Assembly: GCA_013368325.1 (NCBI GenBank)
Contig: JAACJK010000223.1
Span: forward strand, 558,001-622,000
Source of the DNA: Ephemerocybe angulata
Taxonomy: Eukaryota; Basidiomycota; Agaricomycetes; Agaricales; Psathyrellaceae
Direction: 5' to 3'
DNA: 64,000 bases
Shown here: piece after piece, positions 32,001-43,149 of the stretch
Position numbering within the stretch: position 1 is the stretch's first letter
Layout: each line of letters begins with the position of its first letter
The notes under the pieces: model-generated
Seen by the model: the letters and a program-made list of their open reading frames with translations, nothing else
The model's database searches: none
Told to the model about the DNA's origin: nothing
Position numbers and translations under genes: made by a program

Positions 32001-32979
32001 CCCACCCCAGCGAGCCCCGTCACGAGGCCTGTCGGGGGAGGGGTGAATGCTTTAGCGCCATTCACGAACTTTATGAGTGCGAACTTACCGAACCTCCTAC
32101 CTTTAAGTGCGAGGGGAGACAGGAAGAAGGAAATGAAGGAGAAGAAAGTGTCCATGGCAAATGCATCTGCATCTTCACCGCTCTTCACATCTTTCTCACC
32201 TCGCCATACGTCCTCGCCACCCATTCCGACGCTTGCACCCTTACCGACCGAATCAATGACAGTTAACGATGGATATCCCATTGTCCCCGGGGTCGTTGCT
32301 ATCCCATTCAAAGGTCGGGCGCCTCCAGACGACTCAACGCCGCAAGTTGGAGATGAGATTGAAGATATGAAGGAGATCATCCGTCTTGACTCCGAAGGTC
32401 TACACGTTCGCGATCGACCTGCAGCAGAAGGCATACCAATGCCTGAAGACTTACTGGAAGCAGGGTTGCAGGCGGAAAGCTGGCCACTGCTCTGCGAGGT
32501 ATGTTTCCCGCACTGGTGTTTCCAAGAATATGAAGCTAATTTTGATCCAGGACATCAACAGAGACTGGGGTACCGTGGTGCTATCGCGACCAAATTCCCT
32601 GCGCGACTTACTGAAATCCCTCAAGAAGTGGAACAGCAAGCTCACAGCCCACAACATGTTCCTCTTACTCGTCCAGCTTGACTCCGAGACCTTACCTCCT
32701 CTGCCAAGCTCCCGGTCCCCTGAGGTATTGATGTCATCGGTGGTGCAGAATGGATGCGCCGTGTACTTGGGATCGAGTGATTCAAAGAACGCTAGGGTGC
32801 GTCGCGGCAGTGGCGAAGATGAAGTTATCGAGACTGCTGGAGACGGCGACATTGAACTGTACAAACCGATGTGGTATTATGCTTTGATTGAACCGCCGGT
32901 CGAGGCGGTAGTACTTGAGGGGAATGGCGGGACGGGATTGTCAGAGGATGCAAAGGATGAAGGCTTGCGGGCGAAATAA
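29011..32979 (+). CDS. Family member C: PH-like, multi-TM membrane protein
   Basis: Exons 29011-29802, 29853-30241, 30288-30387, 30443-30562, 30619-31031, 31091-31259, 31312-31388, 31454-32498 and 32551-32979 join in frame to 1177 residues. The order is the N-terminal motif SGYAPVDPFKASVSLGIRK with TNDRTIDEVP; a disordered charged region; a PH-like domain (about 265-393: YVGHLWYLNVHAESLPYRWE, LDWTMGLSSCRVI, SLNERSEWVNRIW); a basic linker (HHRRSSSLSARP); the LFLDVIPRQLYLYFLLHF module; about five helices; then ILIPRIVLSLLLGLGSLYLI, FRKYGDPMEEAWRERIRGW, a Pro/Ser-rich tail and a C-terminal domain (SLRDLLKSLKKWNSK). Closest to B. C has one linker intron (30388-30442) that B lacks. Function unknown. 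Confidence 0.9.
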
Positions 32980-33074
32980 AAGGCGGCAAAAAGTTAGTAT
33001 ATTATAGGATAGTCGTGGTCTGAACGAAACGAATACAAATACGAAGTACTGATTTTAACTGACACATCGCCACT

Positions 33075-33287
33075 TTAACTAACCGTTCCAACAGGCTGGT
33101 TGTCCAGAGAAGGGTCGCCATGGGTGCTACCCAAACCTGTTCGGATCACAATGCGAGGGATCGGGCCCATGTATGGGATCGTCATACAGTCACCAGCAGG
33201 TCGATACCAGTGGACCGGAGCTGCCGCGTCCGCATTCAGGACGATCGTTGCTGGCTGGCTCGAGCCAAACCACAGTCCGTAACCTGT
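33075..33287 (-). pseudogene. Copy D, right part: last-exon end of an A-like member
   Basis: Read on the minus strand this matches gene A from 12829 to near its stop: GYGLWFGSSQPATIVLNADA, then VHWYRPAGDCMTIPY and IPRIVIRTG, ending at TAA 33075-33077. It begins exactly where the left D fragment at 18849 ends (3 bp, ACA, shared by both). It lies 95 bp from the stop codon of gene C and faces it, just as A faces B. Confidence 0.85.
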
Positions 33288-34642
33288 ATAGGCTACAGTT
33301 TACTCACAGACATCAGCCCGCCTACACCACCGGTGCTAAACGGTATCAAAAAGATGCGGAGCCAGGATCGTAGCAATGATGGCTTCGGGTGCTCACAGCC
33401 CTACACATCCGACCTCATATCAGCGACAATTCGAAATGGAAAACACCTCAAAACGACTCCAAGTATCAAAATGATACTCCCTGCAGGTATCCCCGCCATG
33501 CTCCTGGAATGTCCGCTGGAGGGTATTGCAATCTGGTATACTCAGCCATGGCGCCTCTGTAGCATCCGTTTATTATTTATCCTAATTGTATTATTCTGCT
33601 TTTTCTGCCATTTCTTGGCCATTTCACAAAACCAGTTTGTTCAGACCCGGAAATATGTCATTCTCATCTATCTGGCGGTACAGGGAATAGAGAAGTACTG
33701 CCTAACTGTGTCATAGATTACACTAGGAGTGGAGAGGCAAGCTGGGCAGGCCTTTGAGATGCCAGAGTCCAGCCCGAGCCATCTCAACGAATGTTCTTGC
33801 AGGCCCCGGCTACACCGCACGCGATGGTGATGCCAGTCAGCGCCAAGTCAGCGCCGTGAACTTGAATCCACCCGAGTCATCTGTGCATGCAGCATCACGA
33901 CTCAGCCACTTTCCCCCGAGATTTCTGAGGTGAACTCACTTATATTCAAAACTTGTTGCACCCCAGGTGGAGACTCCCCGCCGCAACAACCCAGCCCAAA
34001 CCCGGTCTCGACTCTCGAAATCGTCCACCCTTAGCAGCACCCACGCGAGCCGAGTTGGTGAGAGGGTGAGTATGGCGATTGGACCTCGGGAATTATCAAA
34101 CGTACCGGTACAGTCTCAGAGGGCCTAAGAAACGACAGAAAGCAACCCCACCGAAAGAATCACTAGAAAGGGACCAACAGTTTAGCAATGGATTCAGGAT
34201 GAATCAAGGGGTCAACCTTAACTTCATATCAACGATCCACGGGCAATGTGGCTGTCAGAGTGACGATGACTGGGATTCAAGGAAGACGTTGAAAAGAAGG
34301 AGTTGGACTTCAAGAAATGCAAGAGACAGACCAGATTCAACCGTGGGGGATTTTGAGAGTGATCCGCATGTCCAGAGCATGGTTGCGAGACCGCTGAGGT
34401 ATCAGGATGAGACTCTGGGTGGAAGCATACTTTTCAGACAGGCAGCAGCTCCATTCCACGCAAATCTGGCGCATAGCAGTGAGCCAGCCAGCTAACCATC
34501 AGATAGATGCCATGGACCTGAGTCGCTCGGCCATATTCTGACTCCCGCGTCCCATTGAGATCCTGAAGGGTTGCTTTTGATACTAACGACAACTATCATA
34601 GTGATACTACACTCAAGTCCCACCTCCACACCGAATCACATT
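33288..34642. other. No supported gene
   Basis: ORFs at 33120-33716 and 34079-34495 (plus) show no resemblance to known proteins and no convincing splice context. Right flank of the proposed inversion. Confidence 0.5.
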
Positions 34643-34738
34643 GGTGGTGTAGCTCAATCGGATAGAGCGTCAGACTCTTATCTGCTGACTTAGCGTGGGA
34701 ACATCTGAAGGCTGCGAGTTCGACCCTCGCGGTGGGCT
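34643..34738 (+). tRNA. tRNA-Lys(CUU)-like gene with 22-nt intron, acceptor stem unpaired
   Basis: The D arm (TAGCTCAATCGGATAGAGCG), anticodon stem TCAGA/TCTGA, loop with anticodon CTT at 34677-34679, intron 34681-34702 after position 37, T stem GCGAG/CTCGC and loop TTCGACC are all intact. The 3' acceptor strand is GGTGGGC with discriminator T, which requires GCCCACC at the 5' end; the sequence there is GGTGGTG instead. Either the 5' acceptor strand has been replaced (pseudogene) or the true 5' end is unusual. Confidence 0.55.
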
Positions 34739-35609
34739 AATGTTACCTTTTTTGCGTCCTTTCTTAAAGAAATGAACTTTCGCGCTGTGAGGACTTGGGA
34801 GCTTCCAGGGAACTTGAAGTATGATAATGCTAGCGCTGCCACTCCCCACAAGCATTGGCGTAGATTCGCTCAAGACTTCCGCGCTACGGGGAATGCTGCG
34901 TAGAATCAACTCAAAGTGGCAGCCAGCTACGAAGGAAGTCCTCGAGCCAGGGTAGTACAGGCTATATGGGCTTGTACGATACAGGTTCGCTTCCATTGAC
35001 ATTCCCTCAGCTTGAAAAGGCTACTGCCGATCAGCTGGTAGCTGCGAGCCCGATGTGTATTTCGAGATCTGCGCCTCGCGAGGTGATTCAGCACATAAAG
35101 GAGGGATACTGCGACGCATACTATCATTGACCATAGGTTCGGGTTTACCATCAGTCGCCAAATCAAACGACCGAGCCCCCAACGAACCTCAGTTTCTCTA
35201 GTTTCTGGTCGTTTTTCCTCAAACAAATTGCAGAATCGTTGTTCGGAGTGCATTCCGAGCAAGTACACCAATTTTCAGAGCGAACGGACCACGAGAAGGG
35301 GGACTCACCGAACCTCCGGTCAAAACCGAACCTATGGTCAATGATAGTAAGTGGTACTGTATACTATCCAGGTACAATACAGGAGAACACATGATGATAG
35401 CACTGAGGAAATCATGAGGTACAATGAAGATACAGCCATCCATGGGGGTAATTCGTATCATACAAATGGGTATGTAGGATGAGGCAAACGTGTAGTCCTT
35501 TTCGGCAGATCACCATGACTGAAGGGAATGCCAAGATCGACATCAGTTTTTTGTAGTCTGACTACGGGAGACTAGATGGAATCCATGGGCGAGAATTGAG
35601 GGCGAGCGA
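34739..35609. other. No supported gene
   Basis: Downstream of the tRNA and of the 3' end of F-box 2. The minus ORF 34927-35271 has one hydrophobic stretch (LWSMIVCVAVSLLYVL) but no splice support or family match. Confidence 0.5.
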
Positions 35610-37108
35610 CTAAGAATTTCTCTCGATGTCCGCAGACCAAACTCCTATCCTCCTTGACCAGTGTATCCGTCCCAGCTGAATCACGAGGAAGGGGGCACCT
35701 CGACCGGAAGGAATTGTCGATAATATCTGGCGCTGCTTGTCGATATCTGAGTCTTGAATTTGGATGCGACGGGGTGGGCCATAGGTGTATTGGTGGATAG
35801 CACGGATACTCTGAACTTCAGGAAACGAAGGAAATTCAATACAGATCCGTCTAAGCAGCTATTTAAACGGGACAGATAAAGTGAGCAGAGTCTCGGGATA
35901 GAAGGCTTCTGAGCTCACTCACCTTTTCGCCTTCCTCCAGGTTATCATTGCTCTCGTCGACGAGAGTCAGTTGTTGGAGACTTAAGAGGTGATCGAAGGA
36001 CCCCACATAGTTCAGAAACCATGACACCGGTATGGTAAGCTCCTCTATAGGCCTGCTTGCCTGTGAGAGAGTCTTGAAGAGCGTCCGCGGACACTTTCGA
36101 TTTTCGTGCTGATTGCCCAACTTGAGGGTGACCTTGGTCAGGGGACGTCCGGGAGCGAGTATGTGGAGCTGCCCGGCAGTGCATTCGAGTTCTTCGAGGT
36201 TGGGGAGATCGGATGGTTGAAGCTTGACAACTTCATTGAGTGCGTCCTCCGCGAATGATCCCAAGGAGAGCTTCCTGAGCTCTCGGAGCCAGCGAAAGGA
36301 GGAATTTGTGATATGGCACTTGTCCATCGTGAGTTCGAGTTCGCGGAGAGGAAGCCAGTCCCCTGCGCTTTCCAAAGCTCGTACAGATGCCGGGACCCAT
36401 GAGACGAGGCTTGTAAGCGATGTATAGTCGAATGCGGTTGCAAGGTCGATCGCGAATTGGAGGCCAGCCATCCTCATCGACAGTCTTGACAGTCGCAATG
36501 TTGAGAGTATGCTGTACTCCTTCGTGTAGAGGCCAAAGGTCGCGATGTGAAGAAATGCTAGCGACTTCAACTGCTTGAATTGAGGGAGGACATGTACGAG
36601 CTCCACCGTGATCACGCAGCGGGAGAATGTGAGCTCCGTGATGTTCTCCATGAAACCCAGCGCCATCGCGAACGACTCGGGGAGGAGCCCCATGTACGGC
36701 TGGAACTCGTTTGGAAGGCGTCCTATAGCGGGGTGCTCCCAGAAATGACATCGGTGAACGTGTTTTGCGATCTTCCTGGCCTGGCCTTTATTGTTGGCAA
36801 GGGCGTCGCAATAGGCGAAGCAGTCCGGGCCACGTGGGCGCCGGCTGCTGCAGGATCGGTCGAATGTGAGGGTGTTGAGGACATGGGGAAGCATGAGGTA
36901 GCAGAAGTATCGACAGGTGAGCGAGACCCTGTACTTGTCTTGAGGGCTCCCATCTGACCGAATCGGGGAGAGGATTTCTTCGTATAGCTCGTTCGGGAGT
37001 AGGGGTAAGGGATTGCCGCTTTCATCGACTCTGGTGGGGCCTTTAAAGAGTTAGTTTGGTTGAGGTGATCAGCGAAATCTGAGGCTTACTGGACCATTCT
37101 CGCAACAT
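35610..37108 (-). CDS. F-box / LRR-like protein 2, paralogue of F-box 1
   Basis: Exons 37090-37108, 35923-37040 and 35610-35858 give 461 residues. MLREWS- then an F-box-like segment LPLLPNELYEEILSPI...RVSLTCRYFCYLMLPHVL is followed by leucine-rich segments (ENITELTFSRCVITVELVHV, FKQLKSLAFLHIATFG, LPNLEELECTAGQLHILAPG, LLSLQQLTLVDESND). The last exon (LLRRICIEFPSFPEVQSIRA...FLVIQLGRIHWSRR) aligns with that of F-box 1 (ILRSVGAVVPWLPRVRSIRV...TVVQLGRILWSKR). Same exon structure, so the two arose by duplication. Role in SCF ubiquitination is inferred from the fold. Confidence 0.8.
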
Positions 37109-37636
37109 CCTGTTGGTACGCGTGGCTGGAAGGAAATCGATTAGTATGGTGGTGGGCACGAGCAAGGTTGAAGAGGTATACGACAGCACTGTCAACCATT
37201 CCAAGCACACCTTTATTTGAGCATGTCACACCGCGAGGCAAAGTACAAGAGCGTTACTCATGTCACTGCGACGCGTCACATTTTCATTGACGCTCGCCCG
37301 CTTTGGGCGCTTATTGTAAGTCCCGATCAGCCCATATTTCGTGAGAGAGACAAACCTGCTGCTTCCCCAGAGCGAGAATATGTCGACTAGAACAAGACAA
37401 GAGCACTAAGAAAGCGCGCAGTCGAAGGCCGAAACTGCAGGGACCGGACGCTTTCAATTTCCTTTCAATCCCAGAAAGACTTAAAAGTTAATGGCGCCGC
37501 CGGCCCATTCGCCGTGACGACCATACGGCAGGACAAGTCCAAGTAAGGCGAGCATATCCCACCGTCCTCGCGCCCATTGAGCAGGATTAACTCCATTCAA
37601 TAATCTTGTTGCTTTGCCTCCCTCCTCACCATAGCC
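37109..37636. other. Divergent intergenic region
   Basis: Between the starts of F-box 2 and the fucosyltransferase-like gene; nothing specific seen. Confidence 0.5.
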
Positions 37637-39299
37637 ATGCCTGAGCGTGACGATACGCTGGATGGCCCCCTCCTCCCAATGGAGATGGAGGGGGAATCGA
37701 CCGAGAAGCGTAGGCCATGGTACAAAAGCAAAATAGTCCTTAGCGTACTCGGAGCAGCCATCTTCTTCCTGCTTGTTATCCTGGTCGTTCTCTGGGCAGC
37801 GAAATCCCGGAAAACAGGCGATGAACCGGGCTCAGAAGACGGAGACTTGGACCGCCCACCACGATACCACAACCTCTTCGAAACCCAGAAAAAGCTCCCC
37901 CAACACGATCTGAATCTACCCTTTCCCGAAGGTGCCACGGGAAGATATGTGAAGTTCACGGCCCAGAGCGGGCAGAGGCTGTTAGGATGGAACAACGTAT
38001 TTACGGAGCTGTGCGTATGTATTACTTTCTTCTAATCATTAGTTTACTTATCTGCAATATACGTAGTCTACTGCACAACTACCTCGCCTACAAATCAAGG
38101 CGCGGATATGTCTTCGGGGACTATTTCTGGGCGCCAGAACACTACCCATGGCCGGAAGACAAGGCATTGGAGAAGCCAGCGCGCACACCTATCAGCGCTC
38201 TCATCTCCGGACCCACCGCTGGCGGGCCCTGGCCTCCAGGCGACCCTGCTCCACGTTCAATTCACGAAGACCACTGGCCCCTGGTCTGTCCTCCCGAGAA
38301 GGTCAAGAAAATCTGGACGACCAAAGTGAAAGAAGAGTACAAGATGCGCGATAACGGCACCGGAAAGTACATTTTCAACGTATGGAAGAAGATCCTCCTC
38401 GACGACCCGGCACAGTGCATCGAGGTCACGCAGCCCACTATCGAGGAGGACCCATGGCCAGAAGTATTTGACCTTTTCCTCCTTGGCGGCCCCCGAATCC
38501 TAGATTTCCTGGACGAATTCCGCGAGAGTCTAGTTAGCCAAGGCCTAAAGGCTAGTCCCGTCGTCGAGCGCTCCATCCAACGCAATACGCATTTATTCCA
38601 AACCCCCGAGACCGTCCACCACAACCCCTTCTCCCGCGTCCTCGCTGTTCACATCAGGAGAGGTGACTACGTTGGGCATTGTAAGAACCTGGCAGCTTGG
38701 CATGCTGGATTCTACGGGTGGAATCAGCTTCCCTGGCTGCCTGATAGGTATGCGCCTCCTACCCCAGAGCCTGGCAACTACACAGAGGAGTACTTGTCCC
38801 ATTGCTTGCCAGAGATGGACCATATCATCAAAAGAATTGAGGACGCGAGAGATGATTGGGAGAAGGAGACCTTTGGTGAGCCGCTGCCGTTCTTTCCGTT
38901 GCGACCTGACAGTTGAAGCTAACTCTACGAATGCAGCGGGCCAGAAGTTAGAAAGCCATTACATCCACACCATCTACATCTTGACGAACGCCCTTCCGGA
39001 GTGGCACGACGAGTTTGCGGAGAAGCTGAAGCACGATCATAAGTGGAATGTGGTCACAAGCCATGATATCGTCTTCGGCGATGCCCAGGAAAAGGACGTC
39101 GGAATGGCCATCGATATGGAGCTCGCCAGAAGAGCAGGGATATTCTTGGGCAATGGGGTAAGTTTCGACCCACTTCTCAAGTTTCCTCTGCAATGATAGC
39201 TGATGCTCGTTCCTCTCACAGTGGAGTTCATTCACTAGCAACATCGTACACCAGCGCCTAATCGACAAAAAGACGGCGCTTAGCAACAGATTCTTCTAA
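37637..39299 (+). CDS. O-fucosyltransferase-like type II membrane protein
   Basis: Exons 37637-38010, 38067-38875, 38937-39157 and 39222-39299 give 493 residues. A short basic cytosolic tail (KRRPWYKSK) precedes one helix (IVLSVLGAAIFFLLVILVVL, about residues 33-52), the layout of Golgi/ER glycosyltransferases. The lumenal part has GRYVKFTAQSGQRLLGWNNV, YVFGDYFWAPEHYPW and the nucleotide-sugar-binding motif AVHIRRGDYVGHC (HxRRGD-type of GDP-fucose transferases). Near the end come IHTIYILTNALPEWHDEF, DVGMAIDMELARRAGIFLGN and WSSFTSNIVHQR, the last resembling the SxF/SNI motif of the superfamily. Donor GDP-fucose is the family expectation; acceptor and product are unknown. Confidence 0.82.
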
Positions 39300-40065
39300 G
39301 CTATACCCGCATTATGCGACGTAGCTAGACCGTTACAGCTGCTTCTCTGGTAGATCGGGATAGATATGGATACCCAAAAATGAGCACAAAGCCGGACATT
39401 AATTACAGTCAGCCCTCATAATTTATAACCTTCATACGATACCGGCTCGAGGTCTGGAAACACAATTGAAACCCCAAAACAGGACGTGACGATTATAATA
39501 ACGGAGCTTCGCTCTATGGAATACATAGACACCTTGTCCAAGTCATTGTCTGTTGTAAGTCAACCGAGTAAGCCTACAAAATAGAAACCAGCATTTCAGA
39601 TCGCGTTAACACCGCGGGATGGATGGGAGGAGAAAGAAAATAACCGTGCGACAAGTCGTATTGTAATACTGGATAATGCCAGAGTGAAAGAAGGTATATA
39701 TATCTTGATTGGAGTGGTGGTGGTGATACAGTTGCAATGAAAGAGTAGAACACGTGTGGTGAATGACGAGAGCGACAGGCGTGAGGAGGTAATGGATAGA
39801 GTTGAGGAACCCGTGAAGGTTCCAAAGGAAGGAAAGGAAAGATATCAAACCCGGATATAAAATACAGAGGTAGGTAGAGACTAGGAGGTATGACGAATGG
39901 ATGTAGAAGAGGATATGAAATCCGGAGAAAGGGAAACGGTATGTGAATACGAGAGAAAGAATGAAGGGGAAAGAAATATAAAAAGCAGTGGAAGCACCAA
40001 GCACGTTGCTCGTAGCACATCTGGCCTCGGTGCATTCAGCATAAGCACGTAGCCCATCACACGCC
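39300..40065. other. Convergent 3' region
   Basis: Purine-rich plus strand (pyrimidine-rich on the ATG13 strand), probably 3' UTRs. The long minus ORFs here are low-complexity and not considered coding. Confidence 0.5.
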
Positions 40066-43000
40066 TCACCGGCGATCGCGATAAGCTGCCTCCCGACTCC
40101 TCGGGCCTTCATACATGATATCCATCCTCCCAAGAACCTCCTCCGAACCTTGCCCCTCCCCATGCGTAGACCCTCCCTGGCTAAGCATGCTTGCACTTCC
40201 ACTGTTCGACTCCCGCGAGTCCGAACCTCCATCGCCATAGCCTCGCCTGAGCCCCATCCCTAACGAGTAGGGAACCCATCTCCCCGGGCCACCATTATCC
40301 CCACCACCGTCATCGCGTAAACCGCCGCGACGGTGAGCGTAATCTTCGCCGGCGCCCCCAGAAGTAACAGGAGAAGTAGGAGAGGTAACTGCAGGGCTAG
40401 CCAAAGGCCGAAAGGACAACCCTCGACTAGTAGGGGCGATGCCAGTACAGCCGCTTTCCCTGGCCTCTCGCGGTGTTGAATGCGGACGCGACGACGATTC
40501 AGCCTGAGCTGGGCTGGGCCCTTCACCCTCCCCACTGCTCCGTCGCGAGATGGTATCCCTCTCTCGCTCGCGCAGCAGCCTCTCTCTATCCTTCTCCCGT
40601 TCTCGCTCCCGCTTCCTGTCACGTTCCATCCTCCTCACCTCGTTCGACCCTACACCCTCCAACGACTTGATGAACGTCTCATTCATCTTCCGAAGTCGCT
40701 CTTCAACTTCTACATGGCTCGTGAGCATAGGCCCTCTCGCAGGTGACATGGATAGCTCAGGGGGAGAAGTCGATGTTGTCACATCAACAGCATCTCTGAC
40801 TGGCACGCCAACGACAGTGGCAGTACTGCCAGGCATCACCGTAGTGGAAGAGTGCGACGACGAGCCAGTGGCGGTAGAGAATCTCGAGGACGGACCACTG
40901 GCAGTGGGCGAGGGTGGTGCCGCAGAGGGCGCGTATCGCCCACCCATTGCAAGCGGCTGTCGCACCGGTGGATCTGATTTCTCCCGGTCATGCGCTTGAC
41001 CAGGCAAACCAATCCCCAGACGTCGACGCTCAGGGGACGCCGAACTGGCATCCGAAAGCCTCCCTACTCTCCTCCGATCTAAATCCTCCCTTTCCTTCCA
41101 CCGCCCGCTCAGCGGCTTTCGGGCGTCAATATCCTGAACGAAGCCAGATATGTCGTCGTCGTCCGTATTGGTATTCGTGCTTAAGAACGAAGCCGCAAGT
41201 GTCGAGTCCCGCTCACCCCCACTGCCTCCCATGCCTTCAATCCCCAGGCCCCCCGGCCCAGGCTGATGCGGGTTGCTACCAGTGCTTCCTGTCGACATAT
41301 TGAAAGCATTGAGTGGGGTACCCCTTCCGCTACTACCATTCGGTCCGCTCCCACCCGTACCGCCTTCTACACCGCCGCCTTGACTCCCTACGCTGCTGGC
41401 ATACCGGTGCCCAAAGCTGCTCGAGTATCTCTTCCGTCTGGGTATAGCAACCCCATCACCAAGGCGATCGTCCAAAGCACTTCCTCCACTCCCCGTACTG
41501 CCACTCGTCCCCGGTCTCTTATCACTGAAGCTAGAGGACGAGGGGCCAGGCGGAGCGTTTGCCGGCGGGATTGGCCGAGCGAAGCCGATGCCAATGGGTG
41601 AAGGCGGATGCCGAGTATTCGAGGTATACGAGGAAGGTGCCCCGGCCGTTGCTGTGGCGGCCGTGGTCGATGAAACAGAAGTGCTTCTCGAATGACCATG
41701 TGCACTCGCGGCCAGAGCGAGGCCTGCATTGGAAAGAGGGGAGCCTGCGAGCGGACCCTGTCTTATCGATAAGGAAGGCGACGATGACGAGTTTGCGGTC
41801 GACGAGGATAACACAGTATTAGACTTGAACGGGTGGACGGTGTTGAGATTGGGCCTTCGAATTGCCATAGGGCCGGTAGATGGGGAGGAGGATAGTGAAG
41901 AAGCCGATGGGTTCGGATTGTACGAGGGACTGTCGCGGAAGGAGCCAGAAGCTGAAGAGCCCATACTCTCTTTGCGAATACGGGACATGGCAAGGCCAGA
42001 TGAAGGGGACTGTGCCATACCTCCAGTGGCAGCGCCATAGCCCACAAAGTCTCCACTGGCAGTCTGCCTCGCCGGTTGCAACTGGACGTGGACCGGTACG
42101 CTTGCTCCGGGGTTGCTCGCCGTCCTTGCAGGAAGAATAAACCTCTCTGCCACGTTCACACCGTCGCCTGGGCCTGTCGACACAGATCTCGCAATGATGT
42201 TCTTCGGAGGGGAACGCGTGTTTGTGTTCGTGTTTGTCGTGCTGCTCAGACTGGCGATCGAGGAGTCCCGCTGGTGATTCTTTGTCAGGGTTGGCACAAA
42301 TCCCTCTCCAGCATCCAGATCCTGAGAGATGAACCTCGACGATAGCACAGATTCCAGCTCCTCTAACTGGAATTCCGGGGTGGAAAGGTACCGAACGGTG
42401 AGCGCCAACGTACCCAGCGGATGAGGTACTTTGGAGAACACGTGCGTTTGCGTCGCGAAAGGGGTGCTGAGGGAAGGCGAAGGTGGCACGTCGAAGGTCA
42501 GGATATCTGATGGTCTGGCAGTCTCCCTGGTTGGCCGGACGCGCAATTCGATGCCCAGATGGCGAGACGAGCTATTCCGCCCACCGCCTCCTATGCGTCT
42601 CTTCAGACGTTTGTACAGTTTCCAGGCAGGTAGGACCCGTAGAAGACTGAACAAGCTACGGAACAATGGGATGCCATGTTTGTAGATTGTCGGCAGTGCA
42701 ACATCGATAGACGCTGGTTCGACGGTGTGTGGGGCGAATGTAAGGGTGTATGTCTCGAGAACAATGAGCTTGGGGGTAGGCTCAATGCGCGCCCTGGATG
42801 AATCGGGGGTAAGGTAGACGAGAACCTGGTTGTGCGCCAGTTCCGGGACGGTGAGGACCACTTGGATCTCGAGCGGTGGTGGACCTGGTGGTGGGGCCTG
42901 GGAGATGTTCTTGTAGGGCTCTCTCGCCTCTCTCGTAAACAAGTCAGAGTCTTGCGTCTCCAAGTTAAACTAACCACATTGACGGTTTAGTCTTACATCC

Positions 43001-43149
43001 CAGAAACAAGGAGGAACACGGCGCACCCATTTATCTATCTTCCCCTGTGTCCTCGGCTCTGCAGTCGCCCTCGCCTGATTGACTACATAGAAGAGTTTAG
43101 TGTAGAAATGAAAGGCTATTTGATCAGCTTTCTGGATGTCATTGGACAT
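40066..43149 (-). CDS. ATG13: Autophagy-related protein 13
   Basis: Regulatory subunit of the Atg1 kinase complex that starts autophagosome formation at the PAS. Exon 1 is 43027-43149 and exon 2 is 40066-42969; 1008 residues. The N-terminal HORMA domain (about 1-270) is clear: KADQIAFHFYTKLFYVVNQA, then RATAEPRTQGKIDKWFNLET, LEIQVVLTVPELAHNQVLVY, LIVLETYTLTFAP, GIPLFRSLFSLLRVLPAWKL, TQTHVFSKVPHPLGTLALTV and FQLEELESVLSSRFI. The other about 740 residues are Ser/Gly/Pro-rich and disordered, as in fungal Atg13, where Atg1/Atg17-binding and TOR-phosphorylated sites lie; a charged helix (MERDRKREREREKDRERLLR) is near residue 810. The start ATG is the first upstream of the HORMA sequence. Confidence 0.95.

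Noticed and set aside
33120..33716. 198-codon plus-strand ORF
   Set aside because: Its first part is antisense to the copy-D right fragment and the rest has no protein-like features.
34079..34495. 138-codon plus-strand ORF upstream of the tRNA-like gene
   Set aside because: Compositionally plausible but no family match, intron or paralogue; not enough to call a gene.
39606..40238. 210-codon minus-strand ORF with hydrophobic stretches
   Set aside because: Overlaps the end of ATG13 out of frame and then runs through its pyrimidine-rich 3' UTR.
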